A DNA stretch of 9,304 nt from an uncultured bacterium. GTDB lineage: Bacteria > Actinomycetota > Coriobacteriia > Coriobacteriales > Coriobacteriaceae. Positions 1-5,636 of the stretch are shown piece after piece. Under the pieces are notes generated by a model, which saw only the letters and a program-made list of their open reading frames with translations, had not been told where the DNA came from and did not search any database. The position numbers and the translations under genes are program-made. The stretch covers positions 1-9,304 of the forward strand of contig CAJMRD010000083.1 in the NCBI GenBank assembly GCA_905215725.1. Reading direction: 5' to 3'. Positions within the stretch are counted from its first letter, which is position 1; every line of letters starts with the position of its first letter.

Positions 1-187
1 AAAAGCCGATGCGGCTCGCGCGTTCCCTCGTATACCCGATAGACCGTCTGCATGTGTATGCCAGCCCCTTACGCTCTGGTGCAAGTTTGTTTACTGAGGG
101 GCATTCTCGCACGAAACATTCAACCTATTTGCCCAGAGCGCATGTTGGTTTGGTGAGCGGCTTTAGTAGTCGGTGAAAGTGAGGGGG
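1..187. other. Left-edge spacer downstream of hicB with weak hairpin potential
   Basis: No gene or tRNA is supported. AGCCG-ATG-CGGCT (4-16) followed by T residues on the minus strand could be a small terminator for the hicAB transcript, though only part of the T-tract is inside the window. GCCCCT/AGGGGC (64-69, 97-102) and CGCTCTGG/CCAGAGCG (72-79, 133-140) interlock in a pseudoknot-like order. Significance is unknown. Confidence 0.3.
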
Positions 188-634
188 TTATTGAACTGCG
201 ACGAACTTCTTTGGCCTGCCGGCGTGGCGTTCTTGGGCGGCGTAGCGCTCGATGCTGTCTATCGTTATCATCCGACGGCCGTCGACGAGTTCAACATCGA
301 GCTTTCCGGCTTTGACCAGAGCGGTAATCCGTGGAGCGGAGACTTTGAGGTCCAGCGCTGCGTCTTTAAATGTTCGGCACGCCGCTTCCCGAGCGTCCTC
401 GTGGTCGATTTCGACTGAAAGGGCCACGACCTCGGCCGAGTGTTCGTACCCTGCCGGAGTCAAACCGTTGTTGAGGTCGTCGGCCAAAAACGCCATCAGC
501 GCCTCGGTGGCATGGGCAATCGCTTTTTCGCGTGTATCGCCATCGGCAAAGGCGCCGGGAATCTGCGGGAAGCTGGCGCAGTAACCGTCGTCTTCTTTTA
601 TGAGAACGCAGTCATAGGTAAATCGCTGCCTCAT
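188..634 (-). CDS. hicB: HicB-family antitoxin with C-terminal DNA-binding domain
   Basis: Antitoxin of a type II HicAB pair, 148 residues. Residues 1-55 match the HicB partial RNase-H-like fold: a start like RQRFTYDCVLIKEDDGYCA, then SFPQIPGAFADGDTREKAIAHATEAL, typical of the domain that binds HicA. Residues about 80-148 hold a small HTH region (SAPRITALVKAGKLDVEL, then DGRRMITIDSIERYA) resembling MerR/excisionase-type DNA-binding folds, which fits transcriptional autoregulation. I chose the ATG at 634 because GGAGG (639-643) precedes it by 4 nt and the gap to the hicA stop is 11 nt. An in-frame ATG at 679 lies inside hicA and adds 15 residues unlike the family. The family call is firm; the HTH subtype is an inference from local pattern. 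Confidence 0.9.
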   Translation of the reverse strand: MRQRFTYDCVLIKEDDGYCASFPQIPGAFADGDTREKAIAHATEALMAFLADDLNNGLTPAGYEHSAEVVALSVEIDHEDAREAACRTFKDAALDLKVSAPRITALVKAGKLDVELVDGRRMITIDSIERYAAQERHAGRPKKFVAVQ

Positions 635-645
635 TTTGCCTCCAA

Positions 646-831
646 CTACCATCCAGCTTGGCGACGAATACTTGCCCACGTGCCCTTCTTTGGTCGATCA
701 CCACCAGAGCCGTTCACGGTGACAACACGGTCACCAGAAACATACTTAGCATGACTACCGACTTGCGCGACCTTCACGAATCCATCGTGCTTGAGTAGGG
801 CAATGATTTCCCGAAAGGTAGGAGGCTGCAT
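646..831 (-). CDS. hicA: HicA-family mRNA interferase toxin
   Basis: Toxin of the HicAB pair, 61 residues, the usual length for HicA. The family folds like a double-stranded RNA-binding domain and cleaves mRNA with one conserved histidine. Here that residue is in VGSHAKYV (about residue 27). The C-terminal pattern KKGTWASIRRQAGW matches the usual family ending (K-K-G-T-x-x-x-I-x-x-Q-A-G). The start at 831 is preceded by AAAGAGG about 7 nt upstream. The gene comes first in the operon, toxin before antitoxin, which is the common HicAB order, with hicB 11 nt downstream. The predicted promoter lies directly upstream. All expected motifs are present, so it is probably intact; activity is inferred. 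Confidence 0.92.
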   Translation of the reverse strand: MQPPTFREIIALLKHDGFVKVAQVGSHAKYVSGDRVVTVNGSGGDRPKKGTWASIRRQAGW

Positions 832-855
832 GGGACGACCTCTTTCAGCCGTCCT

Positions 856-877
856 AATTATAAACTACTTTATAATT
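856..877 (-). promoter_or_regulatory. Inverted-repeat operator over the hicAB -10 box
   Basis: AATTATAAA (856-864) and TTTATAATT (869-877) form a perfect 9-bp inverted repeat around CTAC. The repeat contains the predicted minus-strand -10 box. HicB antitoxins with DNA-binding domains commonly repress their own promoters through such palindromes, so this is the likely HicAB operator. The repeat is seen directly; its role is inferred. Confidence 0.6.
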
Positions 878-885
878 TTTGCTAA
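857..885 (-). promoter_or_regulatory. Sigma-70-type promoter of hicAB
   Basis: On the minus strand, TTAGCA (880-885, 4/6 match to the -35 consensus) and TATAAT (857-862, perfect -10) are separated by 17 nt. Transcription would start near position 850, about 20 nt before the hicA ATG. The promoter lies in the 68-bp gap between the prmC stop and hicA, so hicAB may be expressed both independently and by read-through from prmC. I see no terminator in between. Confidence 0.65.
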
Positions 886-899
886 CCAGTTAATGAATA

Positions 900-2150
900 T
901 TACTGGCGCTGCTTGGGCTCGGTGACGATGGCTCGGACGATGCGGGGGCGATCGGTGAGGTCGTGGACGATGCGCACGTCCGACAGACCCGCTTGACGAC
1001 AGAGCTCGGCCGCGGCATCGAGGGCGCCCTCGTAGAGCTCGCAGGCAAACAGGCCGCCGGCGCGCAACATGTAGGGCGCCGCGTTGAGCAGGCGGCGGAA
1101 GATATCGAGGCCGTCGACGCCGCCCTCGAGCGCCAGGTCGGGCTCAAAGTCCTTGACCTCGTGCGGCAGCGAGCGCATGACGCCGGTCGGGATGTAAGGT
1201 GGGTTGGAGACGAGCACATCAAAGGTGCCCCACTCTTCGCGGGGAATGGAACTCACCAGGTTGGTGAGGCTAAAGGCAACCTCATCTGCCGTGAGGCCGA
1301 GGGCGTCGCGGTTTTTGGTGGCCAGATCGATGGCGCGCGGCTCGATATCGGTGGCGGTGCAGGTAACGTGACCGCGGCGCTCCCAGGCAAGGGAGAGCGA
1401 AATGCAGCCCGTGCCGCAGCCGACCTCGAGAACGCGGGCAGTGCGGGGCTCGGCTGGGGCAGGCGAAGCGGCATCCTGAGCTGAAGCCGTTTCCTGGTCG
1501 GTACTCTCGATGGCGATGCCGTATTCGTCGAGCTCGGACTCGGCGGCTTCCGCGACTTCGGCTTCTGCTGCCTGCGCGGCGGCTTCCTCGGCCTCGCGAT
1601 CGGCCAGTTCCTCGGCATAGGCACGGCTGCCCAGTACGTCGCTGCCTAGCGCCGCCTCATCGGCAGCCGTCAGGTTAGCGGCACGGCGCTCGGCGGTCGC
1701 CCGTTCGTCTGCCAGCGCGGCCTCGGCCTTGCGAGCCTGCTCGACCTCATCGTTCCAAGGCAGCTCAACACGCTGACGGGCAGCAGCCTCGGGGCTCAGC
1801 ACCTCGGCATCCAGATAATTGAGGACTTCCTCGACGAGCATCTCGGTTTCGGGGCGCGGAATGAGCACACCGGGGGCGCACGCGACGTCGATCATGCGAA
1901 ACTGCGTGCTGCCCGTGATGTATTGCAGCGGTTCACCTTTAGCGCGACGAACAACGGCCGCGTGCATGGTCTCGAGCCGGGCCGCGTTAAGCGTCTCGTC
2001 CATACGTATATATAGGTCAATGCGCGCCAGGCCCGTGGCGGCGCACAGCAGCCACTCGGCAGAAAGACGGGGGTGCTCCTCGCCGCGCTCGGCCAGGTAC
2101 TCCTTGGTCCACTCGAGACAACGCTTGATGGTCCAGATCTCGTTTGCCAT
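900..2150 (-). CDS. prmC: Peptide chain release factor N5-glutamine methyltransferase (HemK/PrmC) with a long interdomain insert
   Basis: S-adenosylmethionine-dependent enzyme that methylates the glutamine of the GGQ motif in release factors RF1 and RF2. The N-terminal helical substrate-recognition domain spans residues 1-105, with GEPLQYITG at 72-80 and PRPETE at 98-103. The Rossmann methyltransferase domain begins near residue 238, with SAM motif VLEVGCGTG at 240-248 and catalytic NPPY at 316-319. Total length is 416 residues against roughly 280 for typical PrmC. The excess is an Ala/Glu/Asp-rich, probably helical or disordered stretch at about residues 113-236, where other family members have a short linker. 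The reading frame is continuous and both flanking domains look intact. The ATG at 2150 has GGAGGG 4-5 nt upstream; an upstream in-frame start at 2225 lacks this and would fall in the predicted promoter. The substrate RF1 gene (prfA) lies upstream but 690 bp away. Confidence 0.95.
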   Translation of the reverse strand: MANEIWTIKRCLEWTKEYLAERGEEHPRLSAEWLLCAATGLARIDLYIRMDETLNAARLETMHAAVVRRAKGEPLQYITGSTQFRMIDVACAPGVLIPRPETEMLVEEVLNYLDAEVLSPEAAARQRVELPWNDEVEQARKAEAALADERATAERRAANLTAADEAALGSDVLGSRAYAEELADREAEEAAAQAAEAEVAEAAESELDEYGIAIESTDQETASAQDAASPAPAEPRTARVLEVGCGTGCISLSLAWERRGHVTCTATDIEPRAIDLATKNRDALGLTADEVAFSLTNLVSSIPREEWGTFDVLVSNPPYIPTGVMRSLPHEVKDFEPDLALEGGVDGLDIFRRLLNAAPYMLRAGGLFACELYEGALDAAAELCRQAGLSDVRIVHDLTDRPRIVRAIVTEPKQRQ

Positions 2151-2198
2151 GGGGCCCTCCCCTCTTAAGCGCCGGACGGCGCGCGAATGTCGGAGCAG

Positions 2199-2225
2199 AT
2201 TGTAAGCGAGGCCAGCGCTTGGCAA
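2199..2225 (-). promoter_or_regulatory. Candidate promoter of prmC
   Basis: On the minus strand, TTGCCA (2220-2225, 5/6) and TACAAT (2199-2204, 5/6) lie 15 nt apart, a slightly short spacing. The start point would be about 40 nt before the prmC ATG at 2150. A separate promoter is expected because a strong terminator lies between prfA and prmC. Identified by eye only. Confidence 0.4.
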
Positions 2226-2530
2226 GGGACGATTGAAGGCGAATATCGAGAATCAGCCCAGAATTTTGCTTGGAACCTGCCTGAAATGTTCATTCGTCGA
2301 CGTCTAAATCTGCATTCGTCAAGCTTTTGACAAGGTTGCCCAAAACTGACCAATATCTAACCAAGAACTTGCCACATCGCTTGACGCACGACCCATCAAA
2401 AATCGCCCCGCGACTTCTCGGACGCTTTTTCGAGCATTATTTTTAAAAATGATAAATAACTTTAAGCAGGTAAACAACTTAATTGTTATTAAAGAAGATT
2501 GAATAAACTCACAAAGCAATGTGCCCGACC
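2226..2530. other. Non-coding spacer with an AT-rich tract
   Basis: No supported gene. The short minus-strand open frames (2165-2353, 2319-2537) lack a good ribosome-binding site and resemble no family I know. Positions about 2432-2515 are markedly more AT-rich than the rest of the window, with runs such as TTATTTTTAAAAATGATAAA and a small AACAA/TTGTT inverted repeat at 2473-2487. This could be an UP-element-like or horizontally acquired tract; nothing here decides. Confidence 0.4.
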
Positions 2531-2586
2531 TAGTCATTGGGGACGTTCTTATTTGACTAGTCGTTTAAGAACGTCCCCAATGACTA
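2531..2586. repeat. REP-like palindromic element, copy 1
   Basis: The left arm TAGTCATTGGGGACGTTCTT (2531-2550) and its exact reverse complement (2567-2586) flank a 16-nt centre containing the palindrome GACTAGTC. The arm ends (TAGTC, GACTA) match the two halves of that centre, so the element reads as two inverted monomers joined at a shared TA. The GGGGACGTTC core resembles intergenic REP families linked in many bacteria to RAYT-type transposases; that link is recalled, not shown. No transposase is present. A near-identical element in reverse orientation lies at 8648-8703. Confidence 0.8.
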
Positions 2587-2596
2587 CTAAGCCAGG

Positions 2597-2645
2597 AGTG
2601 TCCCAAACTGCCGGCAGAAAAGGAACGTCCCTAAGTGCCAACTAA
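2597..2645. repeat. Possible degenerate REP-like remnant
   Basis: AGGAACGTCCCTAAGTGCC (2621-2639) resembles one arm of the adjacent REP-like element (AAGAACGTCCCCAATGACTA) with several changes. GTGTCCCAAACTGCC (2598-2612) may be a second degraded arm. It lies 35 bp from copy 1. Similarity is visible but imperfect, so this is tentative. Confidence 0.3.
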
Positions 2646-2723
2646 CCAATTGCCGTCTTCGGCAGCGATGGCAACGCCGCAGATAGAGGACGGACAGCGA
2701 GCGACGTCCAGAGCGAACAAGTT

Positions 2724-2810
2724 GGCATGAAAAAGGCAAGGCATAGACCTTCTGGTCATGCCTTGCCTTTTGAATGACAAATTGTCGCTCTGGGCGGCGC
2801 GCAGCGTCGA
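2724..2810 (-). repeat. 87-bp terminator module, copy 1
   Basis: Identical at 85 of 87 positions, same orientation, to 8704-8790; differences are at 2760 (G versus A) and 2795 (C versus T). It contains the terminator hairpin, the 11-bp palindrome GACAAATTGTC (2776-2786) and a GC-rich end (GGCGCGCAGCGTCGA). Both copies sit just downstream of a minus-strand gene. In this copy the symmetry extends leftwards: CCAGAGCG (2708-2715) mirrors CGCTCTGG (2786-2793) around the terminator axis. Confidence 0.85.
2730..2771 (-). terminator. Rho-independent terminator of prfA
   Basis: AAAAGGCAAGGCAT (2731-2744) pairs with ATGCCTTGCCTTTT (2758-2771), continued by GACC/GGTC around a 4-nt loop, with one unpaired base at 2745. 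On the minus strand it ends in TTTTT (2734-2730). It lies about 70 nt after the prfA stop. The plus-strand reading also ends in TTTT, so it may work both ways. Confidence 0.85.
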
Positions 2811-2813
2811 GTC

Positions 2814-2840
2814 GTTACGCGGTTTGTAAAACCGCGTAAC
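2814..2840 (-). repeat. Perfect 12-bp hairpin abutting the prfA stop codon
   Basis: GTTACGCGGTTT (2814-2825) and AAACCGCGTAAC (2829-2840) form a perfect 12-bp stem with a 3-nt loop, beginning at the base after the prfA stop codon (2841-2843). It has no U-tract. It could block 3' exonucleases or affect ribosome release at the stop; both ideas are inference. The epimerase gene has a differently sequenced hairpin in the same place. Confidence 0.75.
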
Positions 2841-3908
2841 CTACACGGCCTGCGCCAGCTTCTCGGCTCGCTCGGCGGCGGCGAGTGCCTCGATCACGGT
2901 GCCGAGCTGATCGCCCAGAAGGACGCCGTTGTAGGTGGAGTTGAAGCCGATGCGGTGATCGGTCACGCGGTCCTGGGGCTGGTTGTAGGTACGGATCTTC
3001 TCGGAACGGTTGCCATGGCCGATCTGGCTCTGGCGCTCGGCACCGAGCTCGGCCTGCTGCTTCTCGAGCTCCATCTCGTACAGACGGGCACGCAGCATCT
3101 GCATGCAGACCTCGCGGTTCTGGATCTGGGAGCGCTGCTCCTGCGACTGCACCACGGTGTTGGTGGGCAGGTGGGTAATGCGCACGGCGGAGTAGGTGGT
3201 GTTAACGCACTGACCGCCAGGGCCGGAGGCGCAGTAGGTGTCGATGCGCAGGTCAGACTGGTTGATCTGGACGTCGATTTCCTCGGCCTCGGGAAGCACG
3301 GCGACGGTAGCCGTTGAAGTCTGGATGCGGCCCTGGGACTCGGTCTTGGGGACGCGCTGGACACGGTGCACGCCGGACTCGTACTTCATAACGGAGTAGA
3401 CGCGGTCGCCCTCGACCTTGAACTCAATGGACTTAAAGCCACCGGCCTCGCTGGGGCTGGAGTCGAGCACGGTAGTCTTCCAGCCGCGCGACTCGCAAAA
3501 GCGCTGATACATCTTGTACAGGTCGCCGGCGAAGATGGCCGCCTCGTCGCCACCGGCGGCGGAGCGGATCTCGACGATGGTGTTCTTGTCGTCGTTGGGG
3601 TCGCTCGGGATGAGCATGTACTTGATGTCTTCCTCGAGCTGGGGAAGCTTGGCCTCGTTTTCGGAGATGTCCATCTGGAGCATCTCCTTCTCATCGGCAT
3701 CGGTGGTATCGTGCAGCATTTCCTTGGCAGCCTCGATGTCATCGAGCGCGCCGATGTACTCGCGCGAGGCGGCGATGAGGTCGGACTGGTGCGCGTATTC
3801 CTTGTTGAGACGCGTGAACTCCTTGATATCGGAGGCGACGGCCGGGTCGGAAAGCTTCTTCTCGAGCTCCTCGTAGGCCTTGATGATCTTTTCGAGCTTG
3901 TCGCGCAT
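2841..3908 (-). CDS. prfA: Peptide chain release factor 1 (RF1)
   Basis: Class I release factor that reads UAA and UAG in the ribosomal A site and triggers peptidyl-tRNA hydrolysis. The protein has 355 residues, normal for RF1. The N-terminal helical domain spans residues 1-100. The AAGGDEAAIFAGDLYKMY signature follows at about 117-134, the stop-codon-reading tripeptide PKT (RF1-type PxT, not the RF2 SPF) at 187-189, and the catalytic GGQ at 231-233. An HRVQRVPKTESQGRI-type segment confirms the family. The start at 3908 has AAGGAG 6 nt upstream, and the protein begins MRDKLEKIIKAYEELEKKL as expected. The open frame continues upstream to 4082 without homology. After GGQ the sequence is CVNTTYSAVRI, where E. 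coli RF1 has HVNTTDSAIRI. No clear promoter was found in the 228 bp upstream. Confidence 0.98.
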   Translation of the reverse strand: MRDKLEKIIKAYEELEKKLSDPAVASDIKEFTRLNKEYAHQSDLIAASREYIGALDDIEAAKEMLHDTTDADEKEMLQMDISENEAKLPQLEEDIKYMLIPSDPNDDKNTIVEIRSAAGGDEAAIFAGDLYKMYQRFCESRGWKTTVLDSSPSEAGGFKSIEFKVEGDRVYSVMKYESGVHRVQRVPKTESQGRIQTSTATVAVLPEAEEIDVQINQSDLRIDTYCASGPGGQCVNTTYSAVRITHLPTNTVVQSQEQRSQIQNREVCMQMLRARLYEMELEKQQAELGAERQSQIGHGNRSEKIRTYNQPQDRVTDHRIGFNSTYNGVLLGDQLGTVIEALAAAERAEKLAQAV

Positions 3909-4102
3909 GACGGACTCCTTTATATGCGTGAAGGTGAAAATCGGCAGAATTGATGGGGCGCGGGGCGCCGCTGCGGGGGTAAGCCCGGCTAGAACATGTC
4001 GATCCTCAGATACATGCGCATCCCTTCGCGTATGGGGTACATAGTTGCGGTCTAACCCATACATGATAGCGTGCGCAGGCAAACCTGCATATAACCCGCA
4101 CG
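3909..4102. other. Spacer upstream of prfA
   Basis: No gene is supported here. The only notable items are small inverted repeats, GTATGGG/CCCATAC (4030-4036, 4056-4062) and GCAGG/CCTGC (4075-4079, 4084-4088). Either could fold in the prfA leader. No promoter with acceptable boxes and spacing stood out, so prfA may be read through from the upstream operon or use a non-consensus promoter. Confidence 0.3.
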
Positions 4103-4137
4103 GAATCCGACAAAGGGACAGTCCCTTTGTTGGATTC
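4103..4137. repeat. Long palindrome overlapping the peptidase stop codon
   Basis: GAATCCGACAAAGGGAC (4103-4119) and GTCCCTTTGTTGGATTC (4121-4137) are near-perfect 17-bp inverted arms with one G/T mismatch, around a single central A. The right arm touches the first base of the TAG stop (4137-4139 on the plus strand). With no U-tract it is not a classical terminator. It resembles another REP-type intergenic palindrome (core AAAGGGACAGTCCCTTT) and could protect the operon's 3' end. Confidence 0.65.
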
Positions 4138-5564
4138 TAGAGCGTGTGGAGCAGAGCGATGAAAAAGCGGACACCCTGAAGGTAGACTCGGCGGGTAATG
4201 CGCTCGTTGGTGCCGTGGACGCCTCGGTCGCACTCGTCATCGTCGACCACAAAGGCCGAGAAACGAATGCACTCAGGGCAAATGCGCTGATAGTTGGCAG
4301 CGTCGGTCGCGCCGATCACGGTCGAGGGGACGATGCTGACAGGAGCCCCGCCCGTCGCACTCGGTCCGTTTTCCTCCGTCCCCTTTGGATCACGGAAATA
4401 GCGGGCGGCGATGGCGCGAACGGCCTCGAGCCCCGGTCCACCGACACGCGGAGACGGCGAAGGCTCGGAGCTGCCGGGGCCCAGCTCCACTTCGACACAA
4501 CCGGCAAGGTCCGCCCCGGCAACCGCCTCACGGCAGCGCGCCACAACGTCGACCACGCTCGTACCCTCGAGCATGCGGAAGTTAATGTTGGCCCACATAT
4601 CCTGCGGCATTACGTTGGCGCCGGTGCTGCCACCCTCGATCTGCGTGGGCGCGCAGGTGGTCGTCACCAGCGGATAGAGCTTTTTGCTGGCGAGGCAATC
4701 GCGGACAATGGCATCCCCGTTGGCGGCAATTTCATCGGCCGTGTAGAGCCCCAACTCGACGAGTTGAGCGGCAAGCAAGTCGGTCACGCGCGTCGGCCAC
4801 TCGATATCGCAGATTGCGGTGATGGCACGGCTGAGCACCTCGAGCGATGTGCCGCCGTAGGGGTTGGACGAATGCCCGCCCTCACTCTTCGTCTTGAGTA
4901 TGATATCGGCGTAACCCTTCTCCGCGAGGTCGGCATGCATAAGCCAGCCCTCGCCCGCGCCATACTCGGCAGCCGAAACAATACGGTAGTCACCCTCGTC
5001 GATCAGATATTCAAGTTCAACGCCACGCTCCTCGAGCACACGACCGATCGCCCCCGCGCCGTACTGCGTGGTTTCCTCGTCCTGGCCAAAGGCGAGCAGC
5101 AGGGTACGCTTGTGCTCCCAGCCGTGCGCGAGCGCATACTCAACGGCCTCCAGGATGCCTGCGACCTGGTCTTTCATATCGATGGCGCCGCGACCCCAAA
5201 TGTAGGTGTCGTCCACATGTCCGCTAAAGGGGGCATGCGTCCAGTCAGCCTCGGTGCCGGGTACCACGGGAACCACGTCCATGTGGCCCATGAGCATAAT
5301 GGGCTTGAGGGCAGGGTCGGAACCGCCAAGCGTCACCAATAGCGAATGGTCGATAAGCTCGACCTTACCCGCCGTAAATACGTGCGGCCAAGCCTGCTGC
5401 ATATACGCGCGCAGGTCGTCGAACGGCTGCCAGTCCACCGCCTCGGCATCCATACTCGAGATGGTCGGAAACGACAGCACGCGACCCAAGCGCTCGCACG
5501 CGCCAGCCTCGTCTATATCGGCAAAATCATCCTCATGCGCAAAGAAGCGCCAAACCTCGGCCAT
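4137..5564 (-). CDS. M20-family metallopeptidase (CPS1/PM20D1-like)
   Basis: Predicted cytoplasmic zinc-dependent exopeptidase or amidohydrolase, 475 residues, with no signal peptide. Metal and catalytic residues of the M20 family are visible: GHMDVVPV (H94, D96), GRGAIDMKD (D129), GQDEET (acidic pair near 163-164), IDEGD (about 189-190) and the late histidine in GVHGTNERI (H450). The inserted lid or dimerisation domain contains EGGHSSNPYGGTS (H231). This pattern is closest to carboxypeptidase S/PM20D1-type members, which act on dipeptides, N-acyl amino acids or similar substrates; the true substrate cannot be read from sequence. The start at 5564 has AAAGGA 4 nt upstream. It is the last gene of the ABC-transporter block, 72 nt after the ATPase, suggesting that it processes the imported compound. 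Confidence 0.9.
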   Translation of the reverse strand: MAEVWRFFAHEDDFADIDEAGACERLGRVLSFPTISSMDAEAVDWQPFDDLRAYMQQAWPHVFTAGKVELIDHSLLVTLGGSDPALKPIMLMGHMDVVPVVPGTEADWTHAPFSGHVDDTYIWGRGAIDMKDQVAGILEAVEYALAHGWEHKRTLLLAFGQDEETTQYGAGAIGRVLEERGVELEYLIDEGDYRIVSAAEYGAGEGWLMHADLAEKGYADIILKTKSEGGHSSNPYGGTSLEVLSRAITAICDIEWPTRVTDLLAAQLVELGLYTADEIAANGDAIVRDCLASKKLYPLVTTTCAPTQIEGGSTGANVMPQDMWANINFRMLEGTSVVDVVARCREAVAGADLAGCVEVELGPGSSEPSPSPRVGGPGLEAVRAIAARYFRDPKGTEENGPSATGGAPVSIVPSTVIGATDAANYQRICPECIRFSAFVVDDDECDRGVHGTNERITRRVYLQGVRFFIALLHTL

Positions 5565-5589
5565 GACATCCTTTCGATTGTGATGACGA

Positions 5590-5612
5590 GGGCCGCCCCA
5601 CCGGAGCGGCCC
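5590..5612 (-). repeat. GC-rich hairpin between ATPase and peptidase genes
   Basis: GGGCCGC (5590-5596) and GCGGCCC (5606-5612) form a 7-bp stem around a 9-nt loop in the 72-nt intercistronic gap. No U-tract follows on the minus strand, so it is more likely an mRNA-stability element or partial pause site than a full terminator. It could lower peptidase expression relative to the transporter. Confidence 0.5.
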
Positions 5613-5636
5613 TGCCACATAAGCGTTTGCGGTCGG

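Noticed and set aside
1..187. tRNA or structural RNA gene at the left edge
   Set aside because: No T-loop, acceptor pairing or known RNA signature was found on either strand; only weak hairpins are present.
1440..1815. Frameshift or gene fusion in prmC
   Set aside because: The frame is continuous and both flanking domains are in register with all motifs, so a genuine insert explains the length better.
2165..2537. Two short minus-strand frames between prfA and prmC
   Set aside because: Weak starts, no family resemblance, and overlap with the candidate prmC promoter make coding unlikely.
2531..2586. Terminal inverted repeats of an insertion sequence between the two palindrome copies (2531-8703)
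   Set aside because: The 6 kb between them holds ordinary core and transport genes with no transposase, and each copy is a complete palindrome in itself. A composite transposon is therefore not supported.
4146..5342. Long plus-strand open frame opposite the M20 peptidase
   Set aside because: It lies antisense to a gene with clear catalytic motifs. GC-rich codon use leaves the opposite strand open, and the translation resembles no family.
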